A program made the translations under genes and the position numbers. The notes under the pieces were generated by a model. That model saw nothing but the letters and a program-made list of their open reading frames with translations, did not search any database and was not told the origin of the DNA. Shown here in pieces: positions 17,396 to 25,353 of a stretch of DNA of 64,000 nucleotides; the first letter of the stretch is position 1, and the number at the start of each line of letters is the position of its first letter. The stretch is from Phycisphaerales bacterium AB-hyl4 (GTDB taxonomy: Bacteria > Planctomycetota > Phycisphaerae > Phycisphaerales > Phycisphaeraceae): positions 124,001 through 188,000 of the forward strand of contig JBGUBD010000002.1 in the NCBI GenBank assembly GCA_041821185.1, given 5' to 3'.

Positions 17396-18205
17396 ATGAG
17401 TGATGTGCTGGCAGAGATTGTTGCTCACAAGCGGACCGAGGTTGCCCGTGCTCAGCAGCGGATTCCGTTGGAGCAGATCAAGGAGCGGGCGGAGCAGAGC
17501 GCGTCGCCGCGTAACTTTTTCGCGGCGGTGACGCGGCCGAAGGGCGAACTGCGCGTCATAGCCGAGATCAAGAAGGCCAGTCCCTCCGCCGGTCTGATCC
17601 GTGAAGATTTCGACCCGGTGGCGCTCGCGCGGGCCTACCACGAAGCCGGGGCCGCGGCGATCAGCTGTTTGACGGATGAGAAGTACTTCCAGGGGTCGCT
17701 GGATTACATCGCGCAGATCAAGGAAGCGGTGCCGCTGCCGGTGCTGCGCAAGGATTTCATCATCGATCCGTACCAGGTGTACGAGGCCCGTGCTGCGGGG
17801 GCGGACGCGATCCTGCTGATTGGCGAGTGTCTGGGGGAGGCCGAGCTGCTGGATCTGCTGATCCTGGCGCACTCATTGAAGCTGACGACGCTGATCGAGG
17901 TGCACGAGGTCGAGCATCTGCTTAAGATCCGCCCGCACATCGGTTTCCCGCACCCGGCGTATACGCTGTTGGGGATCAATAATCGCGATTTGAAGTCGAT
18001 GACGACCGACATCGGCCATACGTTTCGGCTGTTGGGCATGATCGAGGAAAGCGATATCGACATCCTCGTCAGCGAGTCGGGCATCAAGACGCCGGACGAC
18101 ATCCGCCGACTCGCTGAGGCGGGGGTGCACCGCATTCTCGTAGGCGAGCACCTGATGCGCCAGCCCGACCCCGGGCAGGCGTTGCGGGAGTTGATGGGGG
18201 GGTAG
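17396..18205 (+). CDS. trpC: Indole-3-glycerol phosphate synthase
   Basis: TrpC closes the indole ring of tryptophan by decarboxylation of CdRP. The 269-residue TIM barrel has the catalytic IAEIKKASPSAG (E57, K59/K60), LRKDF with K119, and the phosphate-binding SESGI and VGEHLM segments near the C-terminus. No other trp gene is nearby, so tryptophan genes appear scattered in this genome. Start ATG at 17396 follows shortly after a weak A/G-rich stretch. Confidence 0.95.
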   Translation: MSDVLAEIVAHKRTEVARAQQRIPLEQIKERAEQSASPRNFFAAVTRPKGELRVIAEIKKASPSAGLIREDFDPVALARAYHEAGAAAISCLTDEKYFQGSLDYIAQIKEAVPLPVLRKDFIIDPYQVYEARAAGADAILLIGECLGEAELLDLLILAHSLKLTTLIEVHEVEHLLKIRPHIGFPHPAYTLLGINNRDLKSMTTDIGHTFRLLGMIEESDIDILVSESGIKTPDDIRRLAEAGVHRILVGEHLMRQPDPGQALRELMGG

Positions 18206-18209
18206 GGGG

Positions 18210-18243
18210 AGGTTTCTGGTTTCTCGTTCTTGGTTCCTGGTTG
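18210..18243. repeat. GGTTTCTGGTTTCTCGTTC-type intergenic repeat
   Basis: This is a low-complexity pyrimidine-rich run built from GGTTTCTGG, TTTCTCGTTC and TTGGTTCCTGG units, immediately after trpC. Similar runs occur at 48672-48703, 48727-48754 (reverse orientation) and 53288-53313 (reverse orientation). Confidence 0.6.
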
Positions 18244-18370
18244 TGATTTGGTCAGACCATGGTCAAAGTGGCCGGAAACGAGAAGCCCGGTTTGCAATTG
18301 GCAGGCCGGCATGTAACAATATCTGACTCGACGTTTTCAGCCCGGCACACCGGAAAGGACAGAGGTTCAC

Positions 18371-18592
18371 ATGGCGATCCGTATCAAATCGCGCGGCAAC
18401 GAGTCGGTGGAGCAGATGCTTCGCCGCTTTAAGAAGCTGTGCGAAAAGGAAGGCTTGACCAAGGACATCAAGAAGCGTGCGTTTTACGAGAAGCCCTCGG
18501 AACGCAAGCAGCGTGCACTGCGTAAGGCCGAGAAGCGTCGGCAGCAGCAGGGCATGTTCGGCACGACTGCGCCGCCGCGTCGCGGACGCTGA
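18371..18592 (+). CDS. rpsU: 30S ribosomal protein bS21
   Basis: The 73-residue highly basic protein matches bS21, a small-subunit protein near the mRNA anti-Shine-Dalgarno site. Conserved features are ESVEQMLRRFKKLCEKEGL and KKRAFYEKPSERKQR, followed by an Arg/Lys tail. AAGGACAGAGG lies upstream of the start. A hairpin follows. Confidence 0.95.
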   Translation: MAIRIKSRGNESVEQMLRRFKKLCEKEGLTKDIKKRAFYEKPSERKQRALRKAEKRRQQQGMFGTTAPPRRGR

Positions 18593-18616
18593 TGCCAGCC
18601 GTAACTAAGTGAGATT

Positions 18617-18659
18617 CATGACAAGCCGTGCCATGCCCATGGCGACGGCTTTTGTCATG
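18617..18659 (+). terminator. Stem-loop after rpsU
   Basis: CATGACAAGCCGT at 18617-18629 pairs with ACGGCTTTTGTCATG at 18645-18659 with a small bulge. It lies 24 bases after the stop of rpsU and carries T residues in its right arm. It probably acts as the rpsU terminator. Confidence 0.6.
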
Positions 18660-18830
18660 CGCTTTCGCGGCGAAGAGCGGCGTCGCTCGCTGCTGGAACC
18701 GCGGTGTTGCGAGTTGGAGGAGGGGGTTGTGGGTCGCCGGGCTTGGATGGCGATGCTATACTCAGGGTTGACGTCTGGCCGATGATCCTGCGAATCGGTA
18801 TCGGACCCCGTGTCACGGGAAGGAACGAAC

Positions 18831-19580
18831 ATGGCAACGAGTTTCGGCGCGCTTTGCACCGACTTCTATGTGAACCAGAAACTGGCGTTGAAGATGGACC
18901 TGCCCGCCGAGCGGGAGACAGTCCTGCACTTCTTCGACCGGGTGCGCAAGAGCTCGCCGAGCATGAATCGGTTTCGTCGTTACGACGGCGAGTTTGCCCT
19001 TGAATCGTCTCGTCGCGACCCGCAGTATCGGTGGATGGCGTTGCGTCGCACGAGCTTGCGCACGGGCCATGTCAACCCGGATTCGATGGAGCAGGCGTAT
19101 CGCTTTCACCGCGAAATTCTTGAGCTTGCGCCGCATTTTCTGACTATCAGCCCGCTGGACGTGGATTACCTTGAGTTGCTGTACGGCTTCGATCTGGAGT
19201 GTGATGGCAATCACGATCAGGTGATTTACGAAGCGTTGTACGAGAACACGCCGATGGCGGAGGCGCTCAAGGCCCCGGGTGTGAAGATGCTGGACGTGCA
19301 GCCGATCTTCGGGCTGTCGCTGAGCGATCGGGGGGACATTCAGGCGTACTTCGAGGTGAAGACTCGGCCGAAGAGTCGGCGGGGATCGAGCAAGCCCTAT
19401 CGCGGCGAGCCGATCAGCCTGTTCGTGACGGTTCGCAAGTATGGCCCGATCGACGACCTGGTGGATCTGCAGACGGCGTTTGACAAGTTGTCGGAGCATG
19501 TGGAAACGCTGGCGACCGAGCGGCTGGTGCCGCATCTGCTGACGCCGATCGCGCGGCATATCACGTCCGGGTCGGCGTGA
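18831..19580 (+). CDS. Uncharacterised 249-residue protein
   Basis: I do not recognise a family. The protein is soluble, without signal peptide or membrane segment, and has an ordinary composition. Features seen are a helical first half (ERETVLHFFDRVRKSSP, PDSMEQAYRFHREILELAPHF), the acidic ISPLDVDYLELLYGFDLECDGNHDQVIYEALYE, and a beta-rich second half ending in a helix (DLQTAFDKLSEHVETLATERLVPHL). The layout resembles two-lobed alpha/beta proteins, but no catalytic motif stands out. The start at 18831 has GGAAGGA upstream. It sits alone between rpsU and ddl with intergenic palindromes on both sides. Confidence 0.8.
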   Translation: MATSFGALCTDFYVNQKLALKMDLPAERETVLHFFDRVRKSSPSMNRFRRYDGEFALESSRRDPQYRWMALRRTSLRTGHVNPDSMEQAYRFHREILELAPHFLTISPLDVDYLELLYGFDLECDGNHDQVIYEALYENTPMAEALKAPGVKMLDVQPIFGLSLSDRGDIQAYFEVKTRPKSRRGSSKPYRGEPISLFVTVRKYGPIDDLVDLQTAFDKLSEHVETLATERLVPHLLTPIARHITSGSA

Positions 19581-19649
19581 CCCTTCCGGAAATCGTAGCA
19601 ATGCATGGGGGAACGTCGATAGAGAGTGGGCTGTTGTTGTGCGCGTGAG

Positions 19650-19675
19650 GGCAGTGCACCTTAAGGTGCACTGCC
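19650..19675. repeat. 26-bp perfect palindrome (family A, copy 1)
   Basis: The left arm GGCAGTGCACCTT and the right arm AAGGTGCACTGCC form a perfect 26-base palindrome between the unknown gene and ddl. A one-mismatch copy lies at 54708-54733 and a variant core at 31764-31785. Confidence 0.8.
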
Positions 19676-19698
19676 TTGGGTGAGACATGGAGGTTGTG

Positions 19699-20628
19699 AT
19701 GGGTGAACGGTTGAAGGTGTTGGTCCTCGCGGGCGGACCCGACCGGGAGCGGGAGGTGAGCCTGGTGTCGGGGGCTGCCGTCGCGGCGGCGCTGGGTGAG
19801 GCGGGGCATGAGGTACGGCAAAGCGATGTCGGGCCCGGCGATCTGTCGGCGTTGGACGCGTTTGTGCAATGGGATGGCGATGTAATCTTCCCTGTGCTGC
19901 ACGGAAGGTGGGGCGAAGGTGGCGGGCTGCAGCGCGTGCTGGATGAGCGTGCGTTGCCTTACGTCGGTTGTCGAGCGGAGGCGGCCGCGCTCTGCATGGA
20001 CAAGGGGGCGACGAAGCAGGTGCTGGTGGAGCAGGGGCTGCCCACGCCGACGGGGGCGGTGGTGGAGCGGGGGGCGTTGACGACATTGCAAGGCGTGGAG
20101 GCGCCGTGCGTGGTGAAGGCGGTGGACGAAGGGTCAAGCTTCGGAATGGCGATCTGTCAGACCGCGGACGAGGCGACGGCGGCGGTCGGCCGACTGCTCG
20201 GCGAGTATGAGCGGGTGGTGGTGGAGCAATATGTGAAGGGCATGGAAGTGACGGTGGGGGTGATCGACGCAGCGGAGGGCGAGGGCGTCGAGGGGCTGCC
20301 AGCGATCCAGATCGTGCCCGCTGGCGCGTTTTACGATTTCCAGGCGAAGTATGAGAGTGATGCGACGCAATACCGGTTTGATGTGGCGTTGCCGGGCGAG
20401 GTGATGGCGGAGATTCAGCGGTTGGCGTTGCAGGCGTACGAGGTGCTGGGGGTGAGGCATATGGGGCGGGTGGATTTTCTGGTGGATGAGCAGGGTCGGC
20501 CCTGGATTCTGGAGGTGAACACCATCCCCGGCTTCACGAGCCATTCGCTGCTGCCGATGGCGGCGGCGAAGGCGGGGCTGGCGATGCCGGCGCTGGTGGA
20601 TCGGCTGGCGCGGCTGGGGCAGGGGTGA
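19699..20628 (+). CDS. ddl: D-alanine--D-alanine ligase
   Basis: Ddl joins two D-alanines with ATP for peptidoglycan precursors. The 309-residue ATP-grasp enzyme shows GGPDREREVSLVSG near the start, HGRWGEGG, KAVDEGSSFGM, EQYVKGMEVTVGV and the metal-binding ILEVNTIPGFT near the C-terminus. The start at 19699 has GGAGG five bases upstream; an ATG 12 bases earlier is less well placed. It precedes the ftsQ-like gene, as in classical dcw clusters, but murC and ftsA/ftsZ are not here. Confidence 0.95.
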   Translation: MGERLKVLVLAGGPDREREVSLVSGAAVAAALGEAGHEVRQSDVGPGDLSALDAFVQWDGDVIFPVLHGRWGEGGGLQRVLDERALPYVGCRAEAAALCMDKGATKQVLVEQGLPTPTGAVVERGALTTLQGVEAPCVVKAVDEGSSFGMAICQTADEATAAVGRLLGEYERVVVEQYVKGMEVTVGVIDAAEGEGVEGLPAIQIVPAGAFYDFQAKYESDATQYRFDVALPGEVMAEIQRLALQAYEVLGVRHMGRVDFLVDEQGRPWILEVNTIPGFTSHSLLPMAAAKAGLAMPALVDRLARLGQG

Positions 20629-20745
20629 TCGTCGTTCATTGGCGTTTTGGGCGGTGGCTGGCCGATTAGGGGATAGCTTGAAACTCGGTGGCATTGTTGA
20701 AGCCGCCGAAAGTGTTTCGTGGAGAAGGAATACACGGGAGTGAGC

Positions 20746-21705
20746 ATGGGCTGGTTTCTTGGCGGTACATCAAAGAAGAAGGGCCGAGCGAGCACGCGCG
20801 GCAAGAGCAAGTCTGCCAAAGGCGTCGGGCCGAGCTGGGACCCGCAGCGGACGATCTTCGCCGCGAAGGTGCTGGTGGGCTTCGCGGTGCTGGTGACGCT
20901 GGTGGTCGGCTGGCGGTGGTCGGAAACTTGGCTGCGCGAGTATGTCAAGGAGGAGCACGGGCAGGCGGTTGCGGCGGAGGATGTGTTGCTGGGTGACACC
21001 GGCCGTATCCCGATGCTGGCGGTGGAGCAGTTGCAGGAGTTTGTCGCGGAGCATGTGACGGGCGATCCGCTGGATGGCGAGTCGCTTCGCGTGGCGGCCC
21101 GGCTGCTGGAGCGCGACGCATGGGTGCGGGAGTTGCGGCAGTTGCGTCGGCTGAGCGGCGGTCGCGTGCTGGTGGAGGCGGAGTATCGCCAGCCGATGGC
21201 GATGATCGAGGACGGCGGGGTGTATCACGTGGTGGACGGCGAAGGTATCCGCCTGCCGGCGTTGTACATGACGCAGCGGACGGACGTGGACCTGCCGTTG
21301 ATTGTGGGCGTGGCGTCGGGGCCGGGGCCGGTGGGGGAGGTCTGGCCTGGGCGTGACGTGCAGGCCGGGTTGGCGCTGGTGTCGATGTTGGAGCATGAGG
21401 CGTTCGCCGACCAGATCCGGGCGTATGACGTGAGCGGACGCGATCCGCGAGGTCGGCTAAGGCTGAGCCTGTGGACGACCGGCGGAGGCGTGGTTCGCTG
21501 GGGCCTGCCGCCAGGCGAAGAGCCGGGCATTGAAACGCGGGCGGCGGAGAAAGTGCTCCGGCTGCGCGAGGTGGATGAGCGGCGCGGTGCCATTGATGCG
21601 GGTGGAAAGGTCGTTGATGTTTACGGCGCGACGACCACGATTCAGGTTTCTCAGCCTGTGCCGAGCGGCGGCGAGCCGATGTCGGCGTACACTTTGGGTA
21701 GATAA
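20746..21705 (+). CDS. ftsQ: FtsQ/DivIB-like cell-division protein
   Basis: The 319-residue protein has a Lys/Arg/Ser-rich cytoplasmic tail (1-36), one membrane segment at about 37-56, and a periplasmic part. The periplasmic part begins with a POTRA-like region (LLERDAWVRELRQLRRLSGG), then VLVEAEYRQPMAMIEDGGVYHVVDGEG, the hallmark strand pattern of FtsQ. FtsQ links FtsL/FtsB with the division machinery. Position just after ddl supports the call. The start at 20746 has GGGAG upstream. Similarity is at pattern level, so divergence from known FtsQ is considerable. Confidence 0.75.
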   Translation: MGWFLGGTSKKKGRASTRGKSKSAKGVGPSWDPQRTIFAAKVLVGFAVLVTLVVGWRWSETWLREYVKEEHGQAVAAEDVLLGDTGRIPMLAVEQLQEFVAEHVTGDPLDGESLRVAARLLERDAWVRELRQLRRLSGGRVLVEAEYRQPMAMIEDGGVYHVVDGEGIRLPALYMTQRTDVDLPLIVGVASGPGPVGEVWPGRDVQAGLALVSMLEHEAFADQIRAYDVSGRDPRGRLRLSLWTTGGGVVRWGLPPGEEPGIETRAAEKVLRLREVDERRGAIDAGGKVVDVYGATTTIQVSQPVPSGGEPMSAYTLGR

Positions 21706-21853
21706 GCAGTTAGACTGAAGTGTCGGGCGTGTTGCTCGGCGGCTGCGCGGACGTTGGGGGGATACCCCGGACGCGGCGGCCACACGGATACGCTTTGCTC
21801 AGTTGCGGGCGGTTCGGGTACGGATGGGGCGGTCATGATTGCATACTTTGCCC

Positions 21854-22735
21854 ATGGGTGATCCAACACCAGAATTTCACGGGCCGAACGCTGAGCCGGC
21901 TGCGCCGACGCCGACGGGCGCGGCAACGCCTGGTGCGGTTTCGTCAGCCGGGGATGGCGGCGAGCCGAAGCCAAGCGAAGCGTTTGAGGACCCGTCGGGC
22001 AGCCCGGGCATTCAGTTGATGGTGCTGATGTGGTGTATGTGGCTGTTGGGTTCGTGGACGGTGGTGCGTTGGCAGGAGCCGCCGATGCGGCTGGAGCGGT
22101 GGATGCTGCTGGCGTCGATGATCGGATTGCTGGCGGCGTGGCCTGCGATACGGTTGGGGCAACGTCGCATGCCGCCGGGCCGATTGGGGACACGGCCGGG
22201 GGGCGTGGCGTTGCGGTTGCGTCGGCAGTGGCAGTTGATGGATCTGGCGGTGGAGTGGTTGTGCCTGGTGCTGGTGTTCCAGGCGGTGGTGTGGCCGTTG
22301 TCGTTTGTGGCGCAGTGGAGTCTGGGGCAGGCGTTGTGGGTGAATGCGGCGGTGGTGGCGTGGTCGGCGGCGGCGGCGGCGCTGATCGGCTGGGGTAGCG
22401 TGTTTGCACGCGGGCCGGGGCGCGGTGTGGCGATGTTGGTTTGCCTGGTGCTACTGGCGGGTGAACCGGTGCTGGTGGCGTTGCTGACGCTGGTGAACAC
22501 GTCGTGGAATGGGGCGTGGGGTGTGAGTCCGCTGCCGACGTTGTGGGCGTTGACCGAGCCGAGCGGGCGAGGGGCTGCGGTGGAGTTGGCGCGGTGGTAT
22601 GCGGTGGGGATGGCGTCGGCGGCGGGGGCGGGGTGGCTGCTGCTGTCGTTGGCGGCGAAGTGGATGCCCGAGTCGGCGGATGATGGGCCGGAGGCCTCGC
22701 CGCTCAGGTCGACGGGCCGAACGAACCGATCATAA
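21854..22735 (+). CDS. Polytopic membrane protein of unknown function
   Basis: The 293-residue protein begins with about 50 residues rich in Pro, Ala, Glu and Gly, then has about five or six hydrophobic segments (roughly 51-75, 80-100, 130-165, 170-200, 210-235, 255-280). No conserved charged catalytic motif is seen and I do not recognise a family. The ATG at 21854 is used; a TTG 15 bases upstream is also possible, and no strong ribosome site supports either. It lies between ftsQ and greA on the same strand. Confidence 0.65.
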   Translation: MGDPTPEFHGPNAEPAAPTPTGAATPGAVSSAGDGGEPKPSEAFEDPSGSPGIQLMVLMWCMWLLGSWTVVRWQEPPMRLERWMLLASMIGLLAAWPAIRLGQRRMPPGRLGTRPGGVALRLRRQWQLMDLAVEWLCLVLVFQAVVWPLSFVAQWSLGQALWVNAAVVAWSAAAAALIGWGSVFARGPGRGVAMLVCLVLLAGEPVLVALLTLVNTSWNGAWGVSPLPTLWALTEPSGRGAAVELARWYAVGMASAAGAGWLLLSLAAKWMPESADDGPEASPLRSTGRTNRS

Positions 22736-22910
22736 ATAAGACCATGGCCTCTCGTGGCTGAGCGAATCGGTTGCGAACCGTGGTGTATGGCTGGCCCCAT
22801 CGGCTCGCGGCTTTGTGATACGATTTCACGTTGCTGCTTGGCGAACGGGCTGTTTGCCAAGCCATGGAACCAGACAGGATTTGATCAACCCGACCAGACG
22901 GAGATTCGAC

Positions 22911-23381
22911 GTGCAGTTTATTACCCGTGATGAAAAACAAAAGCTGGAAGAGAAGCTCAAGCAGCTTGAGGCTCGTCGGCCGGAGATTACGACCCGTATC
23001 GCCGAGGCTCGCGCATTGGGCGACTTGAAGGAAAACGCCGAGTATCACGCCGCCCGCGACGAGCAGGGGATGAACGAGGCGGAGATTCGTCGGCTCAGCG
23101 AGAAGCTCAAGAACGCGCAGGTTGCTGACGATATCGAAGTGCCCGAAGACATGGTCTTCCTCGGCGCGGTCGTGAAACTGCGTGACTCGGACGACGGCGA
23201 GGAGGAGCTTTACAAGCTGGTGGGCGAGTCGACAGGCACGTTCGACCTGGACAGCGACGAGATCGAGGTAACGGTCTCCAGCCCGATGGGCGAAGCGCTG
23301 CTCAAGGCAAGGGTGGGGGAGACGATCAAGGTGGACCTGCCGCGGGGCACGAAGCGTTACGAAATTGTTGAAATCGTTTAA
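22911..23381 (+). CDS. greA: Transcription elongation factor GreA
   Basis: GreA enters the RNA polymerase secondary channel and stimulates cleavage of backtracked RNA. The 156-residue product has the N-terminal coiled coil with the acidic tip ([17 protein letters not shown]) and the C-terminal FKBP-like domain ending in YEIVEIV. It uses a GTG start at 22911, where homology begins, with GGAG seven bases upstream; in-frame sequence further upstream is not GreA-like. Confidence 0.95.
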   Translation: MQFITRDEKQKLEEKLKQLEARRPEITTRIAEARALGDLKENAEYHAARDEQGMNEAEIRRLSEKLKNAQVADDIEVPEDMVFLGAVVKLRDSDDGEEELYKLVGESTGTFDLDSDEIEVTVSSPMGEALLKARVGETIKVDLPRGTKRYEIVEIV

Positions 23382-23465
23382 CTGTGCATGCTCTGCATCG
23401 TTCGCAGGCGATTTGCCCGCTAGAATAGTGGTAGACGAGAGCAACCGCCTGTGGGAGAGAATGTG

Positions 23466-25238
23466 ATGACCAGCTTGATCAACAGAACGTGGAAGAGTGT
23501 GCTGAGCGCGGGGTTTGCCGCGGGCGTGCTGCTGAGCGGTGCGGTTGATTCGGCTGAAGCGCAGCAGCGAGCCGGCGACGACGGCCGGGCGCTGGACGCC
23601 AACCAGCAGGTTGGCGGCGGGGGTGTGAATCCGCAACGTGAACAGCTTGATTTCCGTTTGCGCAACGATGTGGTGACGGGCAACGTCGGGGGCGGCAGGG
23701 CGTTTCGCGACGGTGTGGGCTACAGCGCGCCGGGCGAGTTTCGCGATGCGACGGGGGCGGATGACCTTTTTCAGTTCAGGCGTGATTCTTTCGGTACGGG
23801 AGCTCAACCCGGCGCGCCGCGCGGCACGGCGGACGTGGGCAGTGTGTACCGACCGTATTCGAGCCCGCACGTGGCGCGGCCGCGGCTTCAGACGGGCGAG
23901 GCGCATACCTCGCCGTGGTCGATTGATGGGCAGGGTGCGTTGCGTGGCGATGTGGACTTGCGGATCAGGCCCGGCCGACAGCAGTTGGACGCGTTTGACC
24001 GTGTGAGGCTTGATGGGGATGAGGGGCGTTGGCTGGAGGTTAGCGCCTCGCCGTTGCTGGGTGTTCGTTCGGACGTTCGGCCGGGGTTGAGCCGTATGGA
24101 AGGGCGCGAGGGGTATGACCCTTGGCGTGAGATTCAGTTGACGCCGGACTGGGACGACCCGTTGCAGATGCGGGAGGAAGACTGGGAGATTGACCGTTCG
24201 TTGCGACGTTCGAGCATGCTCGACTCGCGGGCATACCAGCTTTCGACGGGCATGGGAACGTTGGAAGAGGAACGCAACGGTGTATCACGTGTCAGCCCAA
24301 CGCTGATGCTGGGCAATCAACTGCGTTCGCAAGTGCTCGCGCCTGAGCGTGATCGGCGGTTCTCGGAAGCGGCAGAACGGCGAATGGATCAGTTGGAACA
24401 GCGGATGTTCGACCCGTTGCAATCGGTGCGCAGCGTTGAGCCTGGCGAAGATGTTTACCTTGATCTGTTGGCGGCGATGCGTGAGCGAGATGCAGAGCGT
24501 GACCGTGGCCATGAGCCCGATGTCGAACAGCGGGACCGATCTGTCCGTCGCGATGGCGAAGAAGATGTTGACGACGAGGCGGAAGCGGACGATCCGTTTG
24601 CGCTGCCCGAGGTCTTGAGGCGTCAGGAAGAGGCCCAGCGGGGTGCGGACGACGCGGAGGTTGACCCGCGTTTCGATCGTCAGCGGACACGAGCCGAGGA
24701 GCTGCTGGATCGGCTGGACTATGACCTGCCGCCATTGGAGACGTTGGCCGGGCGGGGCGAAGGTCGGGCAAACCAGATGCTTCGCGAAGCGGAAGAGTTG
24801 CTTCGTGATGGGCGGTTTTTTGACGCCGAGGCAGCGTATCGCGAGATCGTGGTGCGTGATGTGGATGCGCCGATGGCGCGTGTCGGTTTGGCGCATGCAC
24901 AGTTGAGTGCGGGCATGATCCGCTCGGCGGCGATGAACCTTCGCACGTTGTTCGAGCAACATCCGGAACTGATCGCGGCGCGGTACGACGCGAACCTGCT
25001 GCCGCCGGCGGATCGGCGTGACTGGATTGCCGGCGAGCTCCGGCGGATGATGGATGATGATCGCCAGGCACCGTTCGAGGCGGCGCTGATGTTGGCCTAC
25101 CTCGGCTATCAGCAGGGTGACGAGGCCGCGATTCAGGAAGGGCTTGACGCCGTCGCTGCTCGCGATGAGCATGACGGCCTACTGCACGTGCTCCGGCACA
25201 TCTGGCTCGACGAGCCTGAGCAGAACGGTGAGCGTTAA
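23466..25238 (+). CDS. Large secreted protein with C-terminal TPR-like repeats
   Basis: The 590-residue protein has a signal peptide (Lys/Arg at 7-10, hydrophobic 11-28, cleavage likely after SAEA near 33). The mature part begins Gly/Asn/Gln/Arg-rich and probably disordered to about 200. A very acidic/Arg-rich middle (about 310-400) follows. Residues about 430-580 look like TPR/Sel1-type helices (ANQMLREAEELLRDGRFFDAEAAYREIV, MARVGLAHAQLSAGMIRSAAMNL). It should be periplasmic. No enzymatic motif is seen; a protein-protein interaction role is inferred. The start at 23466 has GGGAGAG upstream. Confidence 0.8.
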   Translation: MTSLINRTWKSVLSAGFAAGVLLSGAVDSAEAQQRAGDDGRALDANQQVGGGGVNPQREQLDFRLRNDVVTGNVGGGRAFRDGVGYSAPGEFRDATGADDLFQFRRDSFGTGAQPGAPRGTADVGSVYRPYSSPHVARPRLQTGEAHTSPWSIDGQGALRGDVDLRIRPGRQQLDAFDRVRLDGDEGRWLEVSASPLLGVRSDVRPGLSRMEGREGYDPWREIQLTPDWDDPLQMREEDWEIDRSLRRSSMLDSRAYQLSTGMGTLEEERNGVSRVSPTLMLGNQLRSQVLAPERDRRFSEAAERRMDQLEQRMFDPLQSVRSVEPGEDVYLDLLAAMRERDAERDRGHEPDVEQRDRSVRRDGEEDVDDEAEADDPFALPEVLRRQEEAQRGADDAEVDPRFDRQRTRAEELLDRLDYDLPPLETLAGRGEGRANQMLREAEELLRDGRFFDAEAAYREIVVRDVDAPMARVGLAHAQLSAGMIRSAAMNLRTLFEQHPELIAARYDANLLPPADRRDWIAGELRRMMDDDRQAPFEAALMLAYLGYQQGDEAAIQEGLDAVAARDEHDGLLHVLRHIWLDEPEQNGER

Positions 25239-25353
25239 GCGAGTGATCGTAATCGTTGACGATGCTTGTACGGTGGCGCGGTCAGATGGCCCGGGGCGGT
25301 ATGATTTCGAGACGGCCGTTTGATAGCGGCATCCACAAGGGGAACCAGTCGGC

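Noticed and set aside
18210..18243. GGTTTCTGG runs considered as CRISPR repeats
   Set aside because: Units differ in length and order and there are no unique spacers of constant size and no cas genes.
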